NCBI GenBank assembly: GCA_947044405.1 | Contig: CAMRHE010000354.1 | Coordinates: 868,001-932,000 of the forward strand | Direction: 5' to 3' | Length of the DNA stretch: 64,000 bases | From: Leptodactylus fallax | Lineage: Eukaryota; Chordata; Amphibia; Anura; Leptodactylidae | Part shown: positions 1-15,200 of the stretch, piece by piece | Layout of the letters: the number at the start of each line of letters is the position of its first letter | Numbering within the stretch: position 1 is the first letter of the stretch | The notes under the pieces: generated by a model | The model's input: only the letters and a program-made list of their open reading frames with translations | Told to the model about the DNA's origin: nothing | Database searches by the model: none | Translations under genes and position numbers: made by a program

Positions 1-929
1 TTTCTTTGTGGCATTTAGAATAATGGTATATTTTATATGGCAAAGGGGCCTTTGAGACCCCATAACAGTCTAGGACCCAGTAGAGACTGTTACCATCACA
101 TACCTTATAGCTACGCCCCCGATGACAAGTGTTAAAATCGATTTAAAAAGAAACCTAAAAAGTACACATAGGTGGCCAAACATTTGCCAAATAAACACCA
201 TTCATATGATCCTCCCCAGTTAAAAAATTGATAAATAGAAGAATCCAAGAAAAGCCCTTATTAGAACTGATCTTGAGACAGGAGGGCTGGTCTGGTACAA
301 GGGCTTTGATATCTCTAATCGTGTGTCTCCTTCTTTTTGTTACTATTGTGGTATGAACCCAAAATTGGTCCACCCCAATCACAGAGTGTTGATAGCACCA
401 ATTTATCTGGGGCACATGCTCTTCACGAAGGCTGCTTTATGGCATGTGTGCCCTTTCCAGTCACAAAATACTTTCACTGTGGGCATTTCAGATGGCTGCT
501 TTCTGCTTGACTTGTTGTTCCCGTCTGGTCTGTGAAGATCCTTGTTATGGATGACAAAATCATACGTTAAACTAAAATTCACCAATCTATCTCTATCATG
601 ATATGTAGCCTTGTAGGGGTTTTCTTTAATGGAGATGCTGATTTGTAAATTGGTATGAACGACTGAAAAAATTCAACATTCAAAAATCAAAACTTCCAAG
701 GAGATTGTAATTGGTCATCATCTGTCACATTGGTTCATGTCAGGGCAGAAAATAGTCTATATCAATCTTTTTGACTAGACATGTTTGGTCTTTGGTAGAG
801 ACCCTAAAGAGGCAACATGACAGTGATACTGTATGTCAATTCTTCCTGATTAACCTCCAGTAAATAACTTATCACATGCCCTTATTATTTTGAGAAGGAT
901 CTTTAAAAAAAACCAAAAAAAAAAAACCG
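1..929. other. Upstream COL5A3 intron, no recognised feature
   Basis: AT-rich sequence with no Gly-X-Y exon on either strand. Short overlapping ORFs at 155-585 match nothing I recognise. Confidence 0.5.
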
Positions 930-1565
930 AGGCTTATTGGAGATGAGGCAAACTAGGGATGAGGCCTACTTGAGATGAGGCTTACAAGAGATAAGACTTA
1001 CCAGAGATGAGGCCTACTAGGGATGAGGCCTACTTGAGATGAGGTTTACTAGGGATGAGGCTTACTAGAAGTGAGGCTTCCTGGAGATGAGGCTTACAAG
1101 ACATAAGGCTTACCAGAGTTGAGACTTAAAAGAGATGAAGCTTACTAGAGATGAGGCCTACTAGAGATGAGACTTACTGGAAGTGAGGCTTCCTGGGGAT
1201 GAGGTTTACAAGAGATAAGGCTTATCAGCGATGAGACTTACCAGGGATGAGGCTTACTAGAGATAAGACTTACTGGGGTTGAAGCCTAGTAGAGATGAAA
1301 CTTACTAGAGATGAGGCTTACTGGAGTTGAGTCTTACTAGAGATGAGGCTTACTAGAAATAAGACTTACTAGAGATGAGACTTACTGGAGACTTACTAGA
1401 GATGAGGCTTACTAGAGTTGAGGCTTACTGCACATGAGGCTTACTGGAGTTGAGGCTTATTGAAGGCTTACTGGAGATGAAGCTTACTGGAGATGAGGCT
1501 GACTAGAGATGAGACTTACTGGAGAGGTTTACTGGACATGATACTTTCTTAAGATGAGGTTTATG
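930..1565. repeat. Degenerate minisatellite, about 17-bp unit
   Basis: Roughly 35 diverged copies of a GAGATGAGGCTTACTAG-like unit in the COL5A3 intron upstream of the first visible exon. Unit length varies and some copies are truncated. Confidence 0.85.
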
Positions 1566-1961
1566 ATCACAAGGCACCACCTCAATGTATCTTCTTACAT
1601 GCCCTTTTGATAATTCACATGATGGATGGGTGGGATCAGTAAGCTGGACTCCACAGATTCAAGGAACAAAATGTAGATCTCCTATTTCTTCAAATCCTCA
1701 ATTTAAGGAAACATAATCTTCAATTTAATTATGGCTGAAAGCTTTTCCCATCCCTTTATAGCCACTCTAATGTGTTCACCCACAGTGAGACAACACCACT
1801 GGCAGGAGAATACTCTCCTCATTATCTCCAAAAACACAGTACAACAGATGTTAATAGGTATTAAAACTAAACATGAGACCACTGGGAACTTTCTAAGACG
1901 TCATCCAAAGCTCCGCTCATGCTTAAACCCATATATTCAACAACTATGTAAAAGATACAGT

Positions 1962-2940
1962 ACCGTACAAAAGTTTTAGGCAGATGGAAAAAATGCTGCA
2001 AAGTAAATATGCTTTCAAAAATAGAAGTGTTAATGGATTACTTCTGTCAATTAACCAAATGAAGAGAGTGAACAAAAGAGGAATGTAAACCCCATCAATA
2101 TTTGTTTTGTCCTTTGCCTTCCATAACTTCTTGGTACTTGCAGAGAGTTTTTGAAGGAGTCCGGCAGGGAGGTTGTTCCCACCATCTTGGAGAACTAAGG
2201 GCAGATCTTCTGTGGATGTAGGCTTGCTCCAATCCTTCTGTCTCTTCATGTAATCCCAGACAGACTGGATGATGTTGAGTTCAGGGCCCTGTAGGGGCCA
2301 TTTCATCACTTCCAGGCCTCCTTGTTCCTATGCCGAAGATAGTTCTTAATGACATTGGCTATACGTTTGGGGTCATTGTTCTGCTGCAGAATACATTTGG
2401 AGCCAATGAGACGCCTCCCTGATGATATTGCATGACTGAAAAATATCTTCCTGTATTTCTTAGTATTGAGGAAACCTTTAATCCTGACCAAATCCCCAAC
2501 TCCATTTGCTGAAATGAAGACCCAAACTTTGAGGAACCTCCACCCTACTTCACTATTGACTGTAGACACTCATTATTGTGTTGCTCTCCAGCTCTTCATC
2601 AAAGAAACTGCCTCATGTTACAACCAAATAATTCTGGAGCACCTGCACCCCAATTCCTACTTTTTCCATAAATAGTTGAGTCACTTGGTCATGTTTTTAT
2701 GTCAAAAGTATGGGATTTTGGCTGCAATACTTCCATGAAGACCACTTCTGGCCAGACTTCTCCAAACAGTAGATGGATTTTCCTGGGTCCCACTGGTTTC
2801 TGCCAGGTCTGAGCTGATGACACTACCTGAGATCTTCTGATTTTGAAGGAAAGAGGTTCCTTGCAAGCTTGAGCTGCATTTTAGCAATGGAGTTGGGGAT
2901 TTGGCCAGGGTTAATGGTGTTAGTATGGGCCATAAATGTT
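1962..2940 (-). mobile_element. Tc1-like transposon remnant, rearranged
   Basis: 1962-2020 resembles a Tc1 end (GTACAAAAGTTTTAGGCAG). Minus-strand fragments encode CILQQNNDPKRIANVIKNYL and WPLQGPELNIIQSVWDYMK, the D and DE regions of a Tc1 transposase. A block at 2840-2930 is in the opposite orientation and repeats the 2480-2510 sequence, so the copy is internally inverted. Confidence 0.75.
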
Positions 2941-3156
2941 TAATCATCAAAGTCTGACTTACAAACACCCCAGGTAAATGAAGCATCCTTGTATGGAACT
3001 GAACTGCAATACCAAGCACAGCCACAGCAGTATGTATGTCGCTGTGTCTTTATAGTTGAGCTGAACTTGTAATTTACACTGTGCAACGTTGTTATTATGT
3101 TTTTGATCTTGTCTGAAAACATTTGCAAGTAACCTATATTTTTTTTTTCACCACAG

Positions 3157-3246
3157 GGAGACCATGGTCCTTCCGGAATTCCAGGCAAAGCAGGATCTCA
3201 AGGGTTAAGAGGATTTCCAGGAGCCCGTGGCATAGGAGGCGAGGCG
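3157..3246 (+). CDS. COL5A3: COL5A3 triple-helix exon 1 of window (90 bp)
   Basis: Ten triplets starting [13 protein letters not shown]. The exon lies between a polypyrimidine-CCACAG acceptor and a GTAAGT donor. The 90-bp size matches the exon at this point of COL5A1 (LRGFPG segment). Confidence 0.88.
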
Positions 3247-6200
3247 GTAAGTATTGTTATTGTCATGCAGATAGATAAAGATATAGTATATCTAAACTCT
3301 TTGCGATGACCACCCAAAGTTGCATTGTAAAGTAGTCTTCTAGAGGGACAATCTTCTCAAGGATGAACGTCGATATGTAGAGTGTATGATGGAACTAAAA
3401 TCTGTCACAGGAAATCTGGTCTAGATAAGGGGTCTTTCTGAATGGTGGTCTTTTGGAGAGGTTTCACTGTATATAGGGTATTCATTATAGCTTACAAGAA
3501 ATCTCTATACTCTTCTTTGTTCTTTGCAGGGTCCGTCTGGCTTAAAAGGAGGAGAAGGCCCCCTCGGTACACCAGGAGCAATAGTAGGTGTCTGATATCC
3601 AGAAAGTCACTGACGGATTATGTATTTTTATGCCAGAAAAATGATGAACTCAGATAGAAATGTCGGATTGATGCAAAACTGGGCATGTAGGTATGTCTCA
3701 GGCAGATGAGACATTGGGTCTTTCTACAAGAGACTGTAAAATTGCAGCCCACACTGCCCTATAAAAAGGATCTCAGAGGTTACTTTTGGGCAGTGTGTGA
3801 AATTGCTGACTCTTTGACATGCCTCTGCGATGGACTATGGTCAGGACAAGTATGGAGGCCTCCTAGTGAGCGCTTCAATCCTGCCTTTGCTTTGGATTCA
3901 CACCCTGCCCCAACTGCTAGTGTGATGGTCTGGTGAGCCATCATATACGATAGTCAGTAACCCCTAGTAGTGGTACAAGAAACAGCTCAGTGATATGTGC
4001 AGGACATCCTGCCACCACATATGTTGTCTCTTATGGCCGGGCATTCAGCTGGCAATCTTCATCAAAATAATGCTCATTCACATACAGTCCAGTCACCAGA
4101 TTTATCGCTAATCGAACATTTATGGGGCCAGCTGGGACACCAGCTTCATAAACCTATGAGTGTGCAGGATCTACAAACCAAAATGTGCCGAAAGATAAGA
4201 TACAGAGCCTGTATGCCTCCATGCCCAACCGTTTCCCATCTTGTATACAGGCTAGAGGAGACCCAACATGGTACCTCCGCTCAATTGTACAGTTGACATT
4301 CACACATAGAAAATTTCATTCCAGCAACGTCAACCATTTTTTCCGTCAATGATTCACACATAGGCCCTTGATATTATTTTTAAAATTTTAACTCAACTGT
4401 TCATAGGGTCCAGGTGGAGAGAGGGGCCCATCCGGACCAGCTGGTGGAATTGGTCTTCCAGGACGACCTGGGTCACAAGGACCATCAGGACCTGCTGGTG
4501 AGAAGGGGAATCCAGTAAGTAACATGATAGTAAAGTAAAGTTGTCTGTAGGATAGCAGACTAAATTGTCCCACACGCTATACATATATAATAAAAGCTAT
4601 GGAAAATCAGGACCAGCTAAAGGTTTGACAACTGCGTTATGGCGCCATTTTGTGGCTTTAACCATTTAAGTACGCAGGGTAGTTTGTACAGTACATTAAT
4701 GTTCGGTGACTTTTTTCATATTTTCCCTCCCCGTCTTCCAAAATTCATAACTTTTTTATTTTTCTGTCCACATAGCTATGTGAGGTCTTATTCTTTGCAT
4801 GATGAGTTGTACTTTCATTTGCCACCATTTTGGGGGTACATATAATGTTTTCGTTAACTTTTATTTACCTTTGTTAGGGGTCCGTGTGAAATAACACATA
4901 ATTCTGTCATAATTTTTTGCATTTTGTTTTTACGTCGTTCACTTTGCATTAATAATGACATGGCAGCTTTGTCTGGCGGGTCATTATGATTACAGCGATA
5001 CCAGATTTATATTGGTTTTATTACATTTTACTACTTTTACAAATAAAACATTTTTTGAAAATGAAGGATTTTCCTGGGGTCACCGTATTCTGACACCTAT
5101 AACTTTTTTACTGTATTGTTGACTGAGCTATATCAGGGCTCTTTATTTGCCGGACAAGTTGTACTTTCTATTGGTACCAATGTTTGGTATGTATGACTTT
5201 TTGATCACTTTTTATTGTTATTTTTTGGGGAAAGCAAAGTGACCAAAATACATTAATTTGTGCATTGCGGTATATATTTTTTTACGGCGTTCACCCTATG
5301 GGATAAATAACGCTATTTTTGGATAGTGGGGACTTATACACACGTGGGGATACCTAACATGTTTGTTTGTTTATTTTTGTTTACATTATATATTTATTAT
5401 ATATCTTTAGAATATAAAGGTGAGTTTTTAAAACTTTTTATTTATTTTTTGTGTGTTTTTACTATATGTTTTTGTGTTTTTTCACTTTTTACATGTCCCA
5501 CAAGGGGACTTGAAGCTGGGATCTCAGATCCCCTGTGTAATGTACTGTAATACGTAGTATTGCAGAATATTGCACAGTAGTTCCTATGGGAACTATGCAT
5601 AGGAAGTCAGGAGGCAGTGGCCTGGCCTCCTGGATGCCATGGCAACCCCTCGGAACTCGCGATCTTATCGTGGGGGGTCTGAGGGGTGACGGAGGGGCGA
5701 TCTTGCCCCCGGACCCCCTGGATGCCATGAACGCTATTGATCACAGCATCCAGGGGGTTAATCCGCCGGAGTCAGAGTATCTTCTGACTCCGGTGGCTAG
5801 TCCTGCCCCTTGGCTGTGTAATACAGCTGAGAGCAGGATGTAATGCCGCAGGTACAGCTTCTGTGCCCGCGGCTTTCCAGCACCGTAATAGTACTGGGCT
5901 GAGCGTGAACTATATACATGCCGAGACGTACTATTACGGTGCAGAGTGGGAAGGGGTTAAGCTTATGTTCACTGTACACAATCTGATCCTTCTTGTTGGT
6001 CAGATCATGGTGTGCAGATGTTCTTTATGATACTTGATCTTCAATGGAAAAGATAAAAAGTTGCAGGAGGGTGCAGAAAAGTCATCTATGGGTGATTTAA
6101 TAAAAATTTCTTGTCCAGAATGTTTTTGTATCTTGCATAGTATTTATCATGAGTGCCTGAATGTTATGTGTGGTTACACAGGGCGAGAGAGGACATGTGG

Positions 6201-9200
6201 GTGGAGCTGGCCAGGATGGTATTCAGGGAAGCATTGGACCACCAGGACCTGCCGGTCCACCGGGACCTGCTGGGGATGATGGAGATAAGGTATTGGCTGA
6301 CAACAGTTTGACGTCTCTGTTCCTCAATTTTTGACATCACATTAAAAATATCCGGAATGTTCTTGTTTATTTTTAGGGAGAAGTGGGCGGCCCTGGACAG
6401 AAAGGCAGTAAAGGTGACAAGGGAGATCCAGTAAGTAAATATGCGTATATTTCATAGATAAGGTCTATAATAGGTGTAGGAATACAATGCTGTAGACACA
6501 ATCTATAAATCTACATATTAACCAAACATAATTCATCTTTGACTATATTATTTGTTTTTTAGGGGCCTCCAGGACCCATTGGCATCCAAGGTCCAATAGG
6601 ACACCCTGGTCAAGCAGTAAGTACCGTGGTGGAAAACTTTCTCATCCTCAGACACACACCTTATTTCTAATTCAGCTATCAGGATACAATCCAACTTAAA
6701 AAAAAATAAATAAATAAGAGTCCTACAGGACATCTTTTTAGACATTTATAGACATTTCTTCGAATGTGAATTTCAGAATATGAAGATTTACTATTGTCTA
6801 TTGGTTTTCATAGGGCCAAGATGGAGATCCTGGGCGAAGAGGACAATCTGGAATGCAGGGACAAAAGGGAGATGAAGGTCATAGAGGGTTTCCTGGTGTA
6901 AATGGGCCAAGGGGGCTGCAGGTAAATTTACCTTTTTGACTGTATGTTCCTCAAAAGTAAGTGTGTTTTTACAAGGATACAGCCAGCCTATGTGGCCTTT
7001 GAAAGGACTTGTCCAATCTTGGTACCATCTGAATGTCAAGAACCTGTAGAGGTCTCCCTTCTCTAGAGGATTTGTCCTACTAGAAAGGAATTGGCCCAAT
7101 GGCAAGGTTGTGTTGGGGAAGCAAACACCATGTGCCCTTTCTTTATGTGGTACACAAATAGTATATAGTATAGTATGTTAGGGCAATCATTACATAATAC
7201 ACCCTTGATCCATAGCCACATTTGAACCCTGTACTGACATAAAGTAATAGCCTGAAAGTGACAAAATCACATGAGGGTTCAAAACAAGGCCCTGGCCATT
7301 GTCTTATCTTTCCATATGTTGAGCTGCTAGAGGGTCTAGATGAGCCTTTTCAGAGACCCTTATTAGCTAGGGCCAAGGGTTGGGCTCTTTTAATGACAAA
7401 GAATACACATAATGTCTGAGAAGTGCTTAATTTTCCCCCCCCAAAAAAATACCCCATTATCAGATTTACTATGAGGGATGATCTATCTGAAAAAGACTTC
7501 TCCCCAAGAGGCCATTACTGGTTCTCTAAAAAAATGATTTATGGAATAAATTATACAAGCAATTTAATATAATATTATAATTGTCTCTTTATAGGGTATG
7601 CCAGGACCTCCTGGGGAAAAAGGAGAAAGTGGACATGTTGGACCAATGGTACAATGGGAGGAACAAATATTATCAATAAATTGGTCTTATGGTTTACTGA
7701 AGGTTTGACATGAATTTATGTTTGCAGGGTCCCCCTGGAACAGGAGGTCCAAGAGGTCCTATGGGACCCAGTGGTGGTGATGTAAGTAGTTCTAAGCTTT
7801 ACAGTGAAAAACAAAACTGAATTTGTCCAGTCCTGACCATTTTGTTTTCATTGTTTAGGGTTCTCCTGGAAATCCAGGTGGTGTGGGTCAACCAGGAGCT
7901 GTGGGAGAAAAGGTAGGTTTAAGTTGGGAAATCTATAGAAAACATATTTATAGGATCATAGAATGAGATTTGCAGAGATGTCTAGTACAGACCATTGCAA
8001 TAGATAATTTTACCTACAATATCAGTTGTTTAGAGAACTATAGCTAACCCAATATAGGGTAAAGTGTTCTGGACTATGGTTCCTGTCTCTAGATTATTAT
8101 TCCCCTCTCTCCTCTGAGATGTTACCTAACAATCCCTATTGTTTTTTACAGGGAGAGTCTGGAGAAGCTGGAGATCCAGGACAACCAGGAGAACCAGGTC
8201 CTCCAGTAAGTAATAGAGAAGATCTTTCATCTATTCTTCCATAGACCCTTATTAGTGACCTGTTGCCTCCAAAATATAGTAGTCTCCCTAGCAATCTTTT
8301 GTCATTACACTCGATTGTGGAAAGATAGTTACATAGTTGGTGGGTTGAAAAAAAGTCCCAAGTCCAAATGAAAAAAACACTCAAGCGACCTAAGTGCTTA
8401 TAAACCCACAGAGTTCCAGTTCGCAATGCAGTGGAAAAAATTGTACCAAACATTCTAGTCTTTTTTATGATTTGGTGCCCAAAACTGGATGGAATACTTT
8501 AGATGTGGTACACCAGTGTTTTAAAGAAAACTAAAATAATACTTCTCTATGAGCCATGCCTTTCCTAATAGAGGACAATATCCTGTTGGCTCTGGACGCA
8601 GCAGTCTGGCATTGAGAGATACAATTTAGTTTATTATCAACAGTTACTCCCAAAAACTTTTCCACTGTAGACTCACCCATTAGGGATCCATTTAGAGCAT
8701 AACTAACAAAGTCAAACCAACCCACCAATGTTTTATGTGTATGAGGTAGCGCCATCTCTTCCCAACACGATATCCATTGAAAGAAGAATTCAGCATGTTA
8801 AATTTTGACAATCCCGATCCTTTGATCTCACCGAGCTAAGCTGACATCAGAATTGTATGGCAGGGCATGACCAAATTGAGTTTGTGTGGAGGAATTGAAA
8901 GGAAGCGTTGCCCATCTCTTGTTGTTCCTGTTCCAATGCTTCCCGGGTCCCATGTTTGTCTCTTCTTACTCTATTGATCATGTCATCTCCTGTCATATAC
9001 CCTATTCACATCTGAGGATATTATATACAAAATCTCAAGAAATGAGGCCTGGTTATTAGAAGCTGTGACTATACAGACTCTGATCTTATTGCAGGGAACC
9101 AAAGGTGATATTGGTGAAAAGGGAGAATCAGGACCATCAGGTTCGGCTGGTACACCAGGAAAGAAGGGACGTCCAGGAGAAGATGGACCAAAAGGAAACA

Positions 9201-12200
9201 TGGTAAGATACCCCACCATGAACATAAAGCAATGGCATTGTAATAAAATATGGGGTGAATATCATGAAGACCTCCATAGGACAACATGGAGTGCCCTACA
9301 CAAAACCCATTAACCAGTACATAACTAGAACATTCACCCAGCTCCTTCAATTCTACTCAATATCTATTTGGGTTGACTACCGTGTAGAAAATAGCATAAA
9401 GATCCTGCTAATGGTTATATATTCACAAGTTCATATTCACAGTTTAAACCTAATTTTTGCCGTGGTTGTCTTTTATTTATGAAAATATTTCTTTATAGGG
9501 TTCCATCGGTTTTCATGGAGACCCAGGACCACGAGGAGAACCTGGAGTGCCGGTAAGAAGAGTTGAAGTCTTTCTTGGTACAGAATAAAGCTATAATAAT
9601 GTCTATTTGGACTAACACAGAGCTAATTTTCAGGGAGTGGATGGAGTACATGGAGAAAAGGGAGATGCCGGAGAGCCTGGTAACCCAGTGAGTATGAAGT
9701 ATAGTGGATCAGTGTTGTTTTTTTAAAAGTAGTAAACATAACATAACAGTATTAACATAAACACTCACACCAGATGAATAGGATTGCAAAGATTGCATCC
9801 TATTCATCTGGTGTGAGTGTTCATGTTAATACAGTAGACTGCTCATGAGAAGGAATCAATCTAAAGGTAATCATCCCCTGTAGGTACTGACTTACATATC
9901 ATTGTTGAGCTCTTGAATGGACTGTTGCTTTAAGCTGCGTTTTACACATTAGTTAAAATGTTAGCCAAACCCACCAATTTCAGTGGAGTTTTCCACCTAC
10001 CTAAACTGTTCTGGACCATGCCTAATCTTATGGGAGATAAACCACTGCCAGAAAATAATATGGAAACATGCTTGAAAGGCCATGGTAAAGTCGGGAGGAA
10101 TAACTTACATTATCTAAAGTGTCCGGCCTTCTGCATGATACCCTTCCTCATTAGAATAGAACCATGTGTAGTCTTAGGCTAGGTTCATACTTGCACCGTG
10201 CCCTCTGTCGTTCGGATCCGCCAGGGAACCCTAACGACAGAGAGCATGCCCGCTAAAACAGCGGTTACCCATGGACACTCACAGACCCCATAGACTATAA
10301 TGGGGTTTGCTAGATGTCCTTCGGGTTTCCTCCGTTTTTATACTGAAACCGGCAGAGAGAAAAGTCCTTTTCTTTCCACCAATTTTCGGTGGGATCAGCA
10401 ACAGACGCAGATGTGAGTGGAGCCTAACTTACCAATGTAATGACATATTTATTGTAGAGGAGCCTCTTTTAGTAGGATGCTTGTCACTACAGTAAAGATG
10501 GTCATCAGATGAATTTTGGTCACACCCACCAATTTCAGTGAGACTGGTCAACCATCTAATGTGTATTTGTGCGTCCTGACACTCCCCAACTGTAGACATG
10601 TGGAAATCCAGCATGCCTAATATTTTTGATCTTGGGGGAGATAAGCCAAGTTGAATGGGAATGAGAAAGTCGGCAAGAATAGTTTGGCCATGGGCTATCT
10701 AAAGTGTATGGCCATCTTTAGGGCTTCCCGCATTAAAAAATATTACTAAGTAAAAGATCAAATTATTTAGTAGGATGGGCAACCATTCAGAGATTCACAT
10801 CTATTTATGAGAACGCAAGGTCATTTATGGTCTGTTATATCGAATTGTCCCGCATAGGTAGTGCTAACTATAGCGAGGCACTCTATTTGACAGTCACTAT
10901 AACATTCTCTTACTTTCCACACTACAGGGACCACCTGGAACTCAAGGAGAGCCTGGGCCAAATGGTCCACCTGGTAGGAGAGTAAGTACCAAAGTCTGTA
11001 GTGTAGGTGCTGCAATCTTCTACTGGAATATGCTGTATTTACATTCGCTTATTTCTTAAGGGCCAAGTTGGACAAGCAGGCAAAGAAGGCCGAGTAGGTG
11101 AAAAGGGAACTAAGGTATGAACAGAATGGAATGAGATATGTACCACAGAAAGTATCATGCTCTGTCATATACACTGATATGTAAATGTTTTTACTAGGGC
11201 GAGCCTGGCACCGAAGGCCTTCCTGGAAAGACTGGACCAGTAGGCCCACAGGGATCACCAGGGAAGCCTGGCTCAGAGGGTATGAGAGGCATTCCAGGAC
11301 CTGGGGTGAGTGGTCACTAAAATATTTTGTAGACAATGTCTTTCATAAACTGAATATGTCTAATACCATTCACTATTTTTTTCAATAGGGTGAACCTGGG
11401 TTATTGGGACCACCTGGTCAAGCAGGGCCTCCTGGGCCTATGGTAAGGACAAAATATAATAGGTTTGTGCAGGGACATTTACATACAATACTTGTGTCAA
11501 CCATTTCATTTCCTGTTACTTGCACTTAGATATGGAAGTAGTAGGGATCAGACCCTTATGGTAATATGAAAATAGTCCCCTTGATGGAATAAAAGTGATT
11601 AAGATCTCCCCATTTGTTGGTCGTTGGAATTTTTGGCAAGATTTATGATTGTTTACTTTTTGCAATTGAAAATGCGTTGTCTCTATAGGGTCCAGCCGGT
11701 CTGCCTGGCCTTAAAGGTGACCCAGGAAGCAAAGGAGATAAGGTAAGGTTGATTTGTTATGCTCAGTTATGGCGTTTATGTTAAAGGGGGTCTCCACTTT
11801 GTTCATTCCATTTATCTTAAGAATGTTCCCAACAATGAACTGATCACGTAGCGCCCCAATGTGTTGGACCCCAATAGACAGCTAAGATTTGGGGGTATCC
11901 TGGCAGCAACTGAGGGGAAATTAAGTATGACATAGTGCCCATTGGAATTTATGAGGTGGTCGTGTGAAAATGGAATGGGTCCTCCAGGAAAGGTTTTCTG
12001 ACTAATATATAGAGGTCCTGAACAGCGGACCCCCTCTATTAACTAAGAATTTCCTTATGAAGTGTTTTCCTAAACTAGACATCCCTTTCATATTTCATTA
12101 CTCCAGGGCCATGCTGGACTTATTGGACTTATAGGACCTCCAGGAGAAATGGGAGAGAAAGGAGATAGAGGACCCGCTGGAATCCAAGGAGTCCAAGGAC

Positions 12201-15200
12201 CTAAAGGAGATCCTGTAAGTGATACTTGGTGGTACTTGGTTACCAGTCTCTAACCCAGCTATAGGAGATATTGAAACAAATTCTTCCTTTTAGGGTGCGG
12301 TGGGTCATGCTGGAGGAAATGGACCTCCCGGACTTCCTGGCCTTTCGGTAATTACCCTTTTATTATCTTTATCAACTCAAGACCTCAACAGAACTCTGAC
12401 AGACCCTCTTATAAAGTCATTGTGGTCCAAAATAGTTATTGTTCAGATCCGTTATAAAAAGGATGGGGATCGGACTCATGGCTTCCATTATAAATGGAGG
12501 TCATGATGCCAATGTAAGCCGAATTTATGAAGGTGAGGTAGGGAGGCAATATAGTCATAACAAAGAACTAGGCTTCTAAAAATGATGTTAATAACTTTTG
12601 GATTGTTTTACAGGGACCTTCAGGGCAAAAGGGATCCAAAGGTAACCCGGTAAGTTCTAGTCAATGGTCATGGTTAAAACTGAGGATTATCTTGCTCATC
12701 ATATTTCCTTAGTGCTCATCTGGGTGGGGGGATCCTAGGACAATTTTAAGAATTCTACCAACATGTATAAAACTTTGAGGTTTCTTCCATGACCCAAAGT
12801 TGCTTTCGAGTCCTATACTAAAGGTGTCAGACAAATGCTTGTTTGGTCAACAACAATTCCTCCTGACCCTCCCTGAGCCCAGCGTCCATGTGTACTGAAT
12901 GAGGAGAGGGGAGTAAGTCACTGCCAGACACATCTGGCAGTGGCATATCTATTTCAGAACAATATTCAAAAACCTGAGTCTTTTGGGGTTGAGTTGGAAC
13001 ATCACCCTTCATGTAATGGAGTTGGACATTATATTTCCAATTTGTTGGTGGTGGGATGATGACTCGTGTGACTTATTGCTAATTTTTGCTCTCTATCTTC
13101 AGGGACCAATTGGTATTAGAGGAGACCCTGGACATCCTGGCTCTCCTGGACCACCAGTAAGTGATGAGGATATTACATTTCTATAAATCTGTAAAAGTTC
13201 TTACCATAACCATAAATGTTTTTGGGCTGTGTAAGTTAGGAAAAAAATGTTGTTAGTCCCAAACCTGACCAAAATACATTTGAAGTAATGCAACTCATTA
13301 CTCATTACTCAACTCATTATGTATTATCCATAACAGGGACGCCCATCACAAATGGTTCAGCCGCTGCCCTATGAAACATTTGGAGGAACCAGAAAGAGAC
13401 GGCGCCATTCTGATGGGGAGCAGGCAGATGAAGGGCAGACAGATTATATGGCCGATGGCATGGAAGAAGTTTATGCCACACTAGGATCCCTGAAAGTGGA
13501 GGTGGAGCAGATGAGGTGGCCAGTGGGATCCAAAGACAGCCCGGCAAGAACATGCAAAGAGCTCCAGTTGTGTCATCCCGACTATAAGGATGGTGAGTAA
13601 CTCCGTATGAGATATGACCATTTACATCCCTTCCAAGGAAGGGAAAAGAGAGAAAAAAGCTGGAAAAACTTAAACATGTTTTGTGTGTTATTTCTCATCT
13701 TAGGTGAATACTGGATTGATCCCAACCAGGGTTGTAATAGAGACGCTTTCAAGGTCTTCTGCAATTTTACTGCTGGTGGAGAAACTTGCTTGTACCCAGA
13801 CAAAAAGTTTGAGTCGGTCAGTATAACCAATCCCATTAAGAGGTTTGCTATTTTACACGTTATTTATGGGTACAGTTGGGTTTTAAGGTTGCCCATCGTT
13901 GACATATAGAACAAGATCGTGTCATTTATTGGTTAGCAACTGAATTCTGAATTTAGTCATGTCCCACCCAACACCTGGATATCTACAAGCTACGACGGGA
14001 TCCAATGGTGTGATACAACAATGTTGTATTTATTGCAAATTGTAACAAAAATTGTAAAATATTCTAAATTTTGAATTGTATTTTTCTTGCTCTTATTGCT
14101 TCCTTAGTTTAATATCCCTGTAAATGTTATAGGTAATATTCTGTAAACCCAACATACAGTGACTTTATTATTCCTGCCTCTCCAGGTTAAAGTCGCAGCG
14201 TGGAGCAAGGAAACCCCAGGGGACTGGTACAGCACTTTTAAAAGAGGAAAGAAGGTAAATTATTCCTTTTCCATGATGTTTTTACACAGTTCTTCTTTGA
14301 TATTTTTCATTACATTCTTATTGCATTATGACTTTCATTTCATACATCCTACAGTTCCAGTATATTGATGCGGATGGTAATCCCGTCCACGTGGTGCAGA
14401 TGACTTTCCTGAAACTACTGAGTGCTGTAGGCCATCAAATGTTCACTTATAATTGTCAGCAGTCCGTGGGATGGTTTGATCTGTCAAAGGGCAACCATGA
14501 CCGGTCGATAAAGCTGAGAGCAGACAATGAGGAGACGCTCACCCAAAGTCGTACACCACAGCTAAGAGCGTTATATGATGGGTGTCAAGTAAGTATGGAA
14601 AGCCAAAAATACTAGTACTATAGGATTAGAAATGTATTTGCTAAAGTTTTCTTTAAAAAAATTAAACGTGAATATTCCAAATTGTTCAGTTTTTCGAAAC
14701 TGTGGGAGCTAAAGAGACTCCAGAGTATAATAATGTCACTTTCACTTTGACATAACTTTGGCTTAGAGAACTAGAAATTGGATAGAAATGTTCCTAGGAG
14801 CCCTGACAGTATTCTACACTATGTTTTATAGATCGGTTCCCAGGAGCCTTGACAGTGTTCTACACTATGTTTCATAGATAGGTTCCTAGGAGCCCTGACA
14901 GTGTTCTACACTATGTTTTATAGATAGGTTCCTAGGAGCCCTGACAGTGTTCTACACTATGTTTTATAGATAGGTTCCTAGGAGCCCTGAGAGTGTCATA
15001 CACTATGTGTTATAGATAGGTTCCTAGGAGCCCTAAGAGTATTCTACACTATGTTTTATAGATAGGTTCCTAGGAGCCCTGACAGTGTTCTACACTATGT
15101 TTTATAGATAGATTCCTAGGAGCCCTGACAGTGTTCTACTGTATGTTTTATAGATAGGTTCCTAGGAGCCCTGACAGTGTTCTACACTATGTTTTATAGA

